This document shows positions 42,753 through 49,635 of a DNA stretch of 64,000 bases, piece after piece (positions within the stretch are counted from its first letter, which is position 1; every line of letters begins with the position of its first letter). Origin of the DNA: VRUE01 sp963703335 (GTDB lineage Bacteria > Actinomycetota > Thermoleophilia > Solirubrobacterales > 70-9). A model generated the notes under the pieces. It was not told the origin of the DNA. It did no database searches and saw only the letters and a program-made list of their open reading frames with translations. The DNA lies in the NCBI GenBank assembly GCA_963703335.1, contig OY969812.1:1736001-1800000 (forward strand). The letters run 5' to 3'. Position numbers and translations under genes: made by a program.

Positions 42753-42903
42753 CAGCCCAGCTCGGCCAGCTTCCCGTCGATCTGCTCGCGCGCTGCGTTG
42801 CAACCGCTTCGACCTCGGCGTTGTAGCGCTCCGCGGACAGCACGCCCAGCAGCACCTCGGCATCTGCCTTCGACAGGGTCAGGGCGATCGCCTCGTCAGG
42901 CAT
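42753..42903 (-). pseudogene. Small (about 50 aa) frameshifted ORF
   Basis: From ATG 42903 the frame gives MPDEAIALTLSKADAEVLLG, then VLSAERYNAEVEAVAT. The natural ending AAREQIDGKLAELG and a TGA at 42755-42753 lie in the next frame, so one base appears to be missing near 42795-42800. The peptide would be a compact acidic helical protein with unknown role. Confidence 0.45.
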
Positions 42904-43042
42904 TGGAACCTCCCTGTGGTTATCGGTTGGTCATGCGGTCTGGTCGGCCCACTTTGGGGCAGTGGGATCGGGTGTATCTGGGCGCCGAGGGCCGGAGTGC
43001 GCCCGCCGACCACACCGCCATGCAGCCGGAAGCTCCTGTCGG

Positions 43043-43942
43043 TCACCTTTCTTCCTCCAAGAGTGCGCGCCGCAGGGCCTCGTCAAATGACTCCGGGGAG
43101 ATGCCGAACGGCTCGGCCCCTGAGGGATCGGTGACCACAGTGGCGGTGGTTAGACCCTCGACCAGTGGCCGCGCCACCTTCACGTCGACCGGCGTCACCA
43201 AGCCAAGCCACAGCGCCGACAGCCACGGGGTGATGAAGGGGACGGGGACCTTTCGCCGCGGCCGCATCCCCATCGCCAACGCCATCCGATCCAGCATCTC
43301 CGAGTAGGAGAGGACATCGGGGCCGCCGATCTGGACCTCCCGCCCCTCGGACTCGGGAACCTCGGGAGCGCGGAGCAGATACGCAATCGTCGCGTCGATG
43401 CCGATCGGCTGCGTGTCTATGCGTAGCCAGCTGGGGCCGATCATCACCGGTAGCCGGCGGACCAGATAGCGCAGGGTCCGGTAGGACTCGCTGCCGGCAC
43501 CGACCACCATCGCCGCCCGAAAGTAGGTGAGCGGTGGGCCCTCGGCGGCGAGGATGCGGGCAGTCTTATGGCGGCTGCTCAGGTGCTTCGACTTGCTCTC
43601 CTCGCCTAGCCCCCCGAGGTAGATGACGCGCTTGACGCCTTCGCGCTTGGCCATTCGGGCGAAGTTCAGCGCTCCGGTTTCCTCTCGCTTGGCGAACCCC
43701 TCGCCACCTGCCATCGCGTGGACGAGGTAGTAGGCGACCTCGATATCTTGACCCGCGCCCGCCAGGCTCTGCGCGTCAGTGACGTCGCCGACGTGGAGAT
43801 CGAGGCCCGCTGCCTCCAGTGTGTGGGCCTTCGAGCGATCGCGAACCAGGCACCGGACTAGCGACCCCGAGTCTGCCAGTGAGGTGGCAAGCCGAGCACC
43901 AACGAAACCCGTTGCGCCAGCGATGAGAGTGCTTGCCGCGAT
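43043..43942 (-). CDS. NAD(P)-binding epimerase/NmrA-like protein without a canonical start codon
   Basis: About 299 residues. The Rossmann entry ASTLIAGATGFVGARLATSL is followed by VRCLVRDRSKA, LHVGDVTDAQSL and VAYYLVHAMAGGEGF, then VIYLGGLGEES and the C-terminal VEGLTTATVV part, as in atypical short-chain dehydrogenases/NmrA-like proteins. A stop (TAG 43948-43946) precedes the Rossmann motif by only four codons and no ATG, GTG or TTG lies between, so the 5' end is either an ATC start (43942) or frameshifted. Internal ATG 43714 would remove the cofactor site. Divergent from the SRPBCC gene at 43987. Confidence 0.7.
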   Translation of the reverse strand: MAASTLIAGATGFVGARLATSLADSGSLVRCLVRDRSKAHTLEAAGLDLHVGDVTDAQSLAGAGQDIEVAYYLVHAMAGGEGFAKREETGALNFARMAKREGVKRVIYLGGLGEESKSKHLSSRHKTARILAAEGPPLTYFRAAMVVGAGSESYRTLRYLVRRLPVMIGPSWLRIDTQPIGIDATIAYLLRAPEVPESEGREVQIGGPDVLSYSEMLDRMALAMGMRPRRKVPVPFITPWLSALWLGLVTPVDVKVARPLVEGLTTATVVTDPSGAEPFGISPESFDEALRRALLEEER

Positions 43943-43986
43943 CCTCTAAAGGTAGCCCCCACCAACCGGGCTGCAAGACTGGAACC

Positions 43987-44448
43987 GTGTCCATACACGT
44001 CCTCGAGCGCAGTCAACGGGTCGAGGTGCCGGTCGAACAGGCATTTGACTTCTATGTGGATGCACTCAATCTGGAGCCGATGACTCCACCCTGGCTTCAC
44101 TTCGAAGTGACGACGCCGGGGGAGTTGAGGCTGCGGCAGGGCACGCTGCTCGACTACAAGCTGAGGCTGCACGGAGTGCCGGTGCGCTGGCAGACCCGGA
44201 TCGAGACCTGGGAACCGCCGCTGCGCTTCGTCGACACCCAGCGCAAGGGCCCGTACTCCCTGTGGGAGCACACCCACCTGTTCGAGAAGGACGGTGAGAC
44301 TGCGACCATCATCCACGATCGCGTCCGCTACGCAATCCCGCTAGGACCGCTCGGCGCGCTCGCGCATCTCCTCTTCGTTCGCCGCGACCTCAGGCGGATC
44401 TTCGACTACCGCCGGGAGGCCGTCTCCGAGCGCCTTGTCCTCGGATAG
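43987..44448 (+). CDS. SRPBCC (START-like) ligand-binding protein
   Basis: 153 residues from GTG 43987. The layout is that of a polyketide-cyclase/START fold: strand IHVLERSQRVEVPVEQAFDF, then YVDALNLEPMTPPWL, and a long C-terminal helix (LGALAHLLFVRRDLRRIFDY) that caps a hydrophobic cavity. Family members bind lipids or polyketides. It starts divergently from the NAD(P)-binding gene 44 bases away, a pairing that suggests a shared substrate. No catalytic residues are apparent. Confidence 0.72.
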   Translation: MSIHVLERSQRVEVPVEQAFDFYVDALNLEPMTPPWLHFEVTTPGELRLRQGTLLDYKLRLHGVPVRWQTRIETWEPPLRFVDTQRKGPYSLWEHTHLFEKDGETATIIHDRVRYAIPLGPLGALAHLLFVRRDLRRIFDYRREAVSERLVLG

Positions 44449-44527
44449 TCCCAGTGGCGCAGCGGACCTCGGTGCGTCCCGAGAAAGCGGTCTCTGGTGA
44501 CGAGTCCTGCGGCAACAAGCGGGCAAT

Positions 44528-44903
44528 GTGGTGACGGTCGGACTCGGCAGTGTGCTGTCCGGCGCTGGCCTTGAGTTCGGCTCGGCCGTTGCCGGCTTTG
44601 CCAACGTCTGGCCGCTGGCGCTGCTGTTCGCCGGGCTAGGCGTAGTTGCCACCGGCTGGTCCCTGCGCACCAGCGTCGTCACCGGATCCGTCGCAGGAGT
44701 CCTGGTCTCAATGTATGTGATCGACCTGATCGGCAGGCTTGACGACGACGTCTCCGGTGTGCGTTACATCTCGGTCTTCAAGTACTACGGAAACGCGATC
44801 GAAGACGGCATCGAGCCGTTTCTTCTGTGGTGTCGCAGGCGCCGCAGTGGTCTTTGCAGCGCTTGGCGCTTGGCTTTTTGACCGGCGCGACCTATCGAGA
44901 TAG
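44528..44903 (+). pseudogene. Remnant of an ABC-2 type permease
   Basis: The frame encodes the last three helices of an ABC-2 permease: SGAGLEFGSAVAGFANVWPL, WSLRTSVVTGSVAGVLVSMY, then SVFKYYGNAIEDGIEP. At ~44820 the sense moves to the next frame (FFCGVAGAAVVFAALGAWLF, DRRDLSR, stop 44901-44903). The N-terminal two thirds are missing and the TTTCTTC run carries a one-base shift. No ABC ATPase gene adjoins. It is decayed. Confidence 0.65.
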
Positions 44904-45220
44904 TGCCAGTGCCTGCTGGGTCGACTACCGACGACACGCGCGAACGCGAGGACGACCAGCAGGGTTATCCAGCGCTCCCGCGTCACCGGATGGGGAGCCT
45001 GCGTTAGTCCCGGTCGAGTTCTTCGACCAGCGCTTCGACGCGCTCTGCGATCTCGTCCCGCTGCTCGGCAGGGTGATCGGGATCGCGGTGATCCGGGTGC
45101 TCTCTCTCCCGACGAGGCGGCGGAGGTCATGCTGCCGCATCGGGAGTCGAGCGAGCACGCATCGGCTCCGACTTTGCCGAACTAGCTGGATGTAGCCGCT
45201 GGCGGCATACGCTTGGTGCA
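44904..45220. other. Intergenic stretch, no supported gene
   Basis: 317 bases between the permease remnant and the KdpD-like kinase. On the minus strand a Glu/Arg/Asp-rich end (EQRDEIAERVEALVEELDRD then stop) can be read near 45006-45090 but has no start in frame; it may be a decayed small ORF. Confidence 0.35.
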
Positions 45221-46360
45221 ATGCGCCGACGTCAGCTCAGTCTTGGCATCGAGCCACCACCCATCTGGCTCGGGATTGTGGCGACGATCGCTGAGGTCTT
45301 CGTTGGCACGCTGATCGTGTACCCGCTTAAGTCGGTGGCGCCAGTGGTCTCGCTCGGGGTCGTCTACCTGCCGGCGATATTGCTGATCTCGACGGTGTGG
45401 GGACTGCGACTCGGACTGTTCGCCTCGGTCGCCAGCGCTGCCGCCTTCAACTTCTTCCACATCCCGCCGCTGTATCGCTTCACGATTGCCGACGAGGAGA
45501 ACTGGGTCGCCTTGGCGGCGTTCGTAATCGCGGCGATCATCAGCAGCACGGTCGCCGGCCTCGCGCGTGCCCGCGCGGTCGAAGCGGAGCGACGCCGCGA
45601 GGAGGCCGACCGGGCGCTTGCCGAGCTGGAGGCGTTGACTCGTGAGCGGGATCGAATGCAGGCGGAGGCGGTGCAGGCGGAGGCGGTGCGACGCAGCGAC
45701 GAGCTGAAGACGGTGCTGCTGCGCTCGATCTCCCACGACCTGCGGACGCCGCTGACCTCGATCATCGCCAGCGGCTCTGCGCTCGGCTCGGAGACCTTGA
45801 CCGCTGAGGAGCGCACCGAGCTGAGCGAGGGGATCGTTGGCGAGGGCGGGCGGCTCTCGCGGTTGGTCGAGAACCTCCTCGACATGTCCCGGCTGGAAGC
45901 CGGCAAGGCCGAGCCGCACCGGGGGCCGGTCGATCTCGCCGAGGTGCTGGAGGCGGCCCGGCAGGGACAGGGCAAGGCGGAGTCGATTCGGCTGGCGTTC
46001 GATGCGGAGCTGCCGATGGTCAACGCCGATGCCGCCCAGCTTGAGCGCGTCTTCGCGAACCTGCTGGAGAACGCGGTCCGCTACGGGAACGGTCGGCCTG
46101 TGCAGGTCCGCTCGCGGGTGGTGGGCGCCAATATCGTCGTCCGCGTGGTCGACCAGGGACCGGGCATACCCGAGGGCGAGTGGGAGCGGATCTTCGAGCC
46201 CTTCCAGCACGGGGACGCCACCAACGCCGGCTCCGGGCTCGGCCTGGCGATCGCCAAGGGATTTGTCGAGGCCAACGGAGGCGAGATCGCAGTCGAGTCT
46301 CTGCCAGGACAGGGGACCAGCTTCGTCGTCACCCTGCCGCCGCACGTAGGCGGGGCATGA
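45221..46360 (+). CDS. Sensor histidine kinase, KdpD C-terminal-like
   Basis: 379 residues. Four N-terminal helices (about 18-115) form a DUF4118 domain with FNFFHIPPLYRFTIAD, characteristic of KdpD. A charged linker leads to the H box RSISHDLRTP with H172, then the N box LLENAVRYG, G1 VVDQGPGIP and G2 GSGLGLAIAKG. It autophosphorylates on H172 and passes the phosphate to the response regulator encoded next (ATGA overlap). It lacks the ~360-residue KdpD sensor part, which is a separate gene at 51712. The pair would together make a full KdpD-type K+ limitation/turgor sensor. Confidence 0.85.
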   Translation: MRRRQLSLGIEPPPIWLGIVATIAEVFVGTLIVYPLKSVAPVVSLGVVYLPAILLISTVWGLRLGLFASVASAAAFNFFHIPPLYRFTIADEENWVALAAFVIAAIISSTVAGLARARAVEAERRREEADRALAELEALTRERDRMQAEAVQAEAVRRSDELKTVLLRSISHDLRTPLTSIIASGSALGSETLTAEERTELSEGIVGEGGRLSRLVENLLDMSRLEAGKAEPHRGPVDLAEVLEAARQGQGKAESIRLAFDAELPMVNADAAQLERVFANLLENAVRYGNGRPVQVRSRVVGANIVVRVVDQGPGIPEGEWERIFEPFQHGDATNAGSGLGLAIAKGFVEANGGEIAVESLPGQGTSFVVTLPPHVGGA

Positions 46361-47037
46361 ACGGGGCGCCCCGCGTCTTGGTCTGCGACGACGAGCCGCA
46401 GATTCTCCGCGCCCTGCGGGTAATCCTGCGCGACGCCGGCTATGAGGCGGTCACCGCCTCCACCGGCGAGGAGGCCCTGGACCGGGCTGCGGTGAAGCCG
46501 CCGGCAGCGGCGATTCTCGACCTGATGCTGCCCGACATCGACGGGGTCGAGGTGACGAAGCGGCTGCGCGAGTGGAGCGAGATGCCGATCATCGTCCTCT
46601 CCGCCGTCGGCGAGGAGGAGGAGAAGGTGCGGGCGTTGGCGGCCGGCGCCGACGACTACGTGACCAAGCCCTTCGGGCCGCCGGAGCTGGTGGCGCGGCT
46701 CGAGGCCGTGCTGAGGCGGGCCAAGCCCGAGACGTCGGAACCGCTGATCGTCGCCGATGGCTTGGAGATCGACCTCCTCGCCCGCGCCGTGCGCCGCGAC
46801 GGTGAGGAGGTCCACCTGACCCCGACCGAGTTCGAGCTGCTGCGGGTCCTCGCGCAGAACCGTGGCCGCCTGATGACGCACCGCGCGCTGCTGGTCGAGG
46901 TGTGGGGGGTGGAGTACGAAGACGACGTCCAGGTGCTGCGTGCCCACGTCGCCAACCTGCGGGGCAAGATCGAGCCCGAGGATGGCCCCCGCTACATCCG
47001 CACCGACCCCGGCGTCGGCTACCGCTTCGCCGGCTAG
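46357..47037 (+). CDS. kdpE: OmpR/PhoB-family response regulator (KdpE)
   Basis: 226 residues. Receiver domain: acidic pocket CDDEP (D11, D12), phosphoacceptor D55 in AAILDLMLPD, conserved Thr/Ser region VLSAVGEEEE and K in YVTKPFG. DNA-binding winged helix: VHLTPTEFELLRVLAQNRGR then the ending GPRYIRTDPGVGYRF. Overlaps the kinase stop and precedes kdpF-A-C-B, so it is the KdpE that activates kdp transcription when K+ is low. The start is fixed by the ATGA overlap. Confidence 0.9.
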   Translation: MNGAPRVLVCDDEPQILRALRVILRDAGYEAVTASTGEEALDRAAVKPPAAAILDLMLPDIDGVEVTKRLREWSEMPIIVLSAVGEEEEKVRALAAGADDYVTKPFGPPELVARLEAVLRRAKPETSEPLIVADGLEIDLLARAVRRDGEEVHLTPTEFELLRVLAQNRGRLMTHRALLVEVWGVEYEDDVQVLRAHVANLRGKIEPEDGPRYIRTDPGVGYRFAG

Positions 47038-47066
47038 AAGCGACCTTTACGAAATCTGTATACGGA

Positions 47067-47088
47067 GGCCGCATTCCTTCATGCGGCC
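47067..47088. promoter_or_regulatory. Hairpin between kdpE and the small kdp peptides
   Basis: GGCCGCAT (47067-47074) pairs with ATGCGGCC (47081-47088) around TCCTTC. It lies 30 bases after kdpE and 29 before the 26-aa ORF. It lacks a T-run; it could attenuate read-through or be a regulator site. The TTGACG directly after it is promoter-like, but a -10 element is not convincing. Confidence 0.4.
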
Positions 47089-47116
47089 TTGACGGGGTGA
47101 GGCGCACGATCGCTGC

Positions 47117-47197
47117 ATGGATCTCGTCTCCATCGCATTGGCGCTCGCCGCCTTCGGGGCGATCTACGCGCTCGTCGAGGCGATCGACCGCGTATGA
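47117..47197 (+). CDS. 26-residue membrane peptide preceding kdpF
   Basis: MDLVSIALALAAFGAIYALV followed by EAIDRV: one hydrophobic helix ending in an acidic/basic pair. Its TGA overlaps the kdpF ATG (ATGA). KdpF itself follows, so this is a second single-helix peptide in the same transcript. Similar short peptides might be overlooked in other kdp loci; the role may be to stabilise the complex, by analogy with KdpF. Confidence 0.55.
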   Translation: MDLVSIALALAAFGAIYALVEAIDRV

Positions 47198-47283
47198 GCG
47201 GCGCTGAGCTATTCGGCCTGGTCGTCGCCGCCGCTGTCTTCGGCTATCTCAGCTACGCGCTGTTCCGGGGAGAGCGATTGTAA
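47194..47283 (+). CDS. kdpF: KdpF, small subunit of the K+-transporting ATPase
   Basis: 29 residues, MSGAELFGLVVAAAVFGYLS then YALFRGERL, the single-helix KdpF with the conserved Y-L-x-x-A-L-x-x-P/G-E-R-like ending. It stabilises the KdpABC complex in the membrane. TAA overlaps the kdpA ATG (TAATG). Confidence 0.85.
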   Translation: MSGAELFGLVVAAAVFGYLSYALFRGERL

Positions 47284-49037
47284 TGGCCCAGGGCTGGGTG
47301 CAGATCGTCGTCTTCCTGCTCGTGCTGACGGCGCTGGTGCCGCTGGTCGGCTCCTACATTGCCGCCGTCTTCCGCGGCGAGCGGGTCTTCCTCTCGCCGG
47401 TCCTCGGTCCGGTCGAGCGCTTCGCCTACCGGGTGATGCGGGTGCGCCCCGAGGAGGGCCAGGACTGGAAGGCATACGCCCGCTCGATCGTCGTCTTCAG
47501 CCTGGTTTCCTGGCTCGCGCTCTACCTGATCCTTCGCACCCAGAGCATCCAGCCGCTGAACCCCGAGGGCTTCGGCTCCGGTCCCTGGAACCTCAGCTTC
47601 AACACCGCCTCCTCCTTCGTCACCAACACCAACTGGCAGTACTACGGCGGCGAGACGACGCTCTCCTACTTCGTCCAGATGGTCGGCCTGACGGTGCAGA
47701 ACTTCGTCTCGGCCGCCGTGGGCATCGCCGTCCTCGCCGCCGTGATCCGCGGCTTCGCCGCTCGCTCGGGATCGGCGCTCGGCAACTTCTGGGCCGACCT
47801 CGTTCGGATCAACCTCTACGTCCTGCTGCCGATCGCCTTCGTCGCGGCGCTCGTCCTCGTCTCCCAGGGCGTGATCCAGACTCTCGACGGCTCGACCACC
47901 TTCAGCACGATTGCCGGGGGCACCCAGACCCTGGCGCTGGGCCCGGTCGCCTCGCAGGAGGCGATCAAGGAGCTCGGGACCAACGGCGGCGGCTTCTTCA
48001 ACGTCAACAGCGCCTACCCGTTCGAGAACGCGAGCAGCTTCACCAACATGATCGAGCTGCTGCTGATCCTGATCGTCCCGGCCAGCCTCACCTACGCCTT
48101 CGGCCGCATGGTCGGGAACCGCCGTCAGGGCTGGGCGCTCTACGCGGCGATGATGGCGATGTTCCTCGTCGCGGTCGCCGTCGTCTACGCCGCCGAGCAG
48201 CACGGCAGCCCCGCGCAACACCACGCCGGCGTCGTCACCCACGCCTTCGACGGCTCGACCGGCGGCAACATGGAGGGCAAGGAGCAGCGCTTCGGCATCG
48301 CCGAGTCCTCGCTGTGGACGGCGGTGACGACCGTGACCTCCTGCGGCGCGGTCAACGCCTCGCTCGACTCGCTGACCGGGATCGGCGGCCTGGTGCCGCT
48401 GGCGAACATGGGGACCGGCGAGGTGGTCTTCGGCGGGGTCGGCTCGGGGCTCTATTACATGCTGCTCTTCGTCCTGCTCACCGTTTTCATCGCCGGCCTG
48501 ATGGTCGGCCGCACGCCGGAGTTCCTCGGCAAGAAGATCGAGTCGCGGGAGGTGAAGCTGGTTCTCGTCGGCGTGCTGGTGACGCCGCTGCTGGTGCTGT
48601 TCGCGACGGCCTGGGCGGTGGCCAGCCCGGACGGCACGCAGTCGATCTACAACCACGGCCCGCAGGGCTTCTCGGAGTCGCTTTACGCCTATATGTCGCA
48701 GGCAAACAACAACGGCTCCGCCTTCGCCGGCTACACCGGCTTCACCCAGCCCAACGCGCCGGGCAACGCCGGCGCCGAAACGTTCAGCTTCGCCACCCTG
48801 CTCGGCGGCGTGGTGATGCTGCTCGCCCGCTTCCTGCCGATGATCGCGGCGCTCGCGGTGGCTGGGTCGCTGGCCGGGAAGCGGGTCGCCCCGGCGGGCG
48901 CCGGCACCTTTCGCGCCGACTCGCCCACCTTCGTCGTGCTGCTGATCGGCGTCGTCGTGATCGTCGCCGCGCTCACCTTCTTCCCTGCCTTCCTGCTCGG
49001 CCCGGTCGTGCAGGGACTGACCGACCAGCTCTTCTGA
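47283..49037 (+). CDS. kdpA: KdpA, K+-channel-like subunit of the K+-transporting P-type ATPase
   Basis: 584 residues, about the family length of 550-600. The four selectivity-filter repeats are visible: NTASSFVTNTNWQYYGGE, KELGTNGGGFFNVNSAYPFE, TVTSCGAVNASLDS and NNGSAFAGY. The protein binds and passes K+ across ten helices under control of KdpB. The start codon overlaps the kdpF stop, and KdpC follows directly after one base. All conserved glycines of the filter are intact, so function is expected. Confidence 0.96.
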   Translation: MAQGWVQIVVFLLVLTALVPLVGSYIAAVFRGERVFLSPVLGPVERFAYRVMRVRPEEGQDWKAYARSIVVFSLVSWLALYLILRTQSIQPLNPEGFGSGPWNLSFNTASSFVTNTNWQYYGGETTLSYFVQMVGLTVQNFVSAAVGIAVLAAVIRGFAARSGSALGNFWADLVRINLYVLLPIAFVAALVLVSQGVIQTLDGSTTFSTIAGGTQTLALGPVASQEAIKELGTNGGGFFNVNSAYPFENASSFTNMIELLLILIVPASLTYAFGRMVGNRRQGWALYAAMMAMFLVAVAVVYAAEQHGSPAQHHAGVVTHAFDGSTGGNMEGKEQRFGIAESSLWTAVTTVTSCGAVNASLDSLTGIGGLVPLANMGTGEVVFGGVGSGLYYMLLFVLLTVFIAGLMVGRTPEFLGKKIESREVKLVLVGVLVTPLLVLFATAWAVASPDGTQSIYNHGPQGFSESLYAYMSQANNNGSAFAGYTGFTQPNAPGNAGAETFSFATLLGGVVMLLARFLPMIAALAVAGSLAGKRVAPAGAGTFRADSPTFVVLLIGVVVIVAALTFFPAFLLGPVVQGLTDQLF

Positions 49038-49038
49038 G

Positions 49039-49635
49039 ATGAACGGACTGCGAAAAGACCTGACCACCGCGACGATCGCGATCGTCTTCTTCACGCTGCT
49101 GCTCGGCGTCGCCTACCCATTGGTGACGACGGGGGTCGCGCAGCTGGTCTTCCCCGGTGCCTCCGACGGCAGCAAGGTCGAGGTTGACGGAAAGGTCGTC
49201 GGCTCGAAGCTGATCGGACAGGACTTCAAGGGCCTGCCGCGCTACTTCCAGAGCCGCCCGTCGGCCACCGAATACAGCGGCAACGTCACCTACTTCAACA
49301 ATCTCGGCCCCAACAGCCGCGAACTCTCGGATTTCTTCGCCGAACAGCTCGCCGCCTACCTGAAGCGCGAGCGCCCCTATGACCCGGGCCTGCGCGCCGA
49401 CGAGGTGCCGGTCGACGCGGTGACGACCTCGGCCTCGGGTGTGGACCCGCATATCTCCGAGGCCAACGCCCGCATCCAGGCCCGCCGCCTCGCCGAGGTC
49501 CGCGGCCTGCCCCTTGATCGGGTCCTCGACCTCGTCTCCGAGCGCACCGATGGCCGCTTCCTCGGCCTCTTCGGCGAGCCGGGCGTGAACGTCCTGCAGC
49601 TCAACCTCGCCCTCGACCGGGAGGCCGCCCGATGA
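49039..49635 (+). CDS. kdpC: KdpC, accessory subunit of the K+-transporting ATPase
   Basis: 198 residues: one N-terminal helix (ATIAIVFFTLLLGVAYPLVT), then LIGQDFKGLPRYFQSRPSAT, YFNNLGPNSREL, and DPHISEANARIQARRLAEVR, all family hallmarks. KdpC stabilises nucleotide binding by KdpB from the outer face. Here it precedes kdpB, the reverse of the usual A-B-C order. ATGA overlap couples it to kdpB. Confidence 0.95.
   Translation: MNGLRKDLTTATIAIVFFTLLLGVAYPLVTTGVAQLVFPGASDGSKVEVDGKVVGSKLIGQDFKGLPRYFQSRPSATEYSGNVTYFNNLGPNSRELSDFFAEQLAAYLKRERPYDPGLRADEVPVDAVTTSASGVDPHISEANARIQARRLAEVRGLPLDRVLDLVSERTDGRFLGLFGEPGVNVLQLNLALDREAAR

Noticed and set aside
45006..45131. Small acidic ORF on the minus strand ending EALVEELDRD
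   Set aside because: No start codon in frame before an upstream stop; too short to support.
47089..47116. Sigma-70-type promoter after the kdp hairpin
   Set aside because: A TTGACG box is present but no acceptable -10 hexamer at 16-18 bases.
47253..49094. 613-codon minus-strand open frame
   Set aside because: Antisense to kdpA; composition dominated by Arg, Glu, His and Gln from reverse-complemented codons, no domain.
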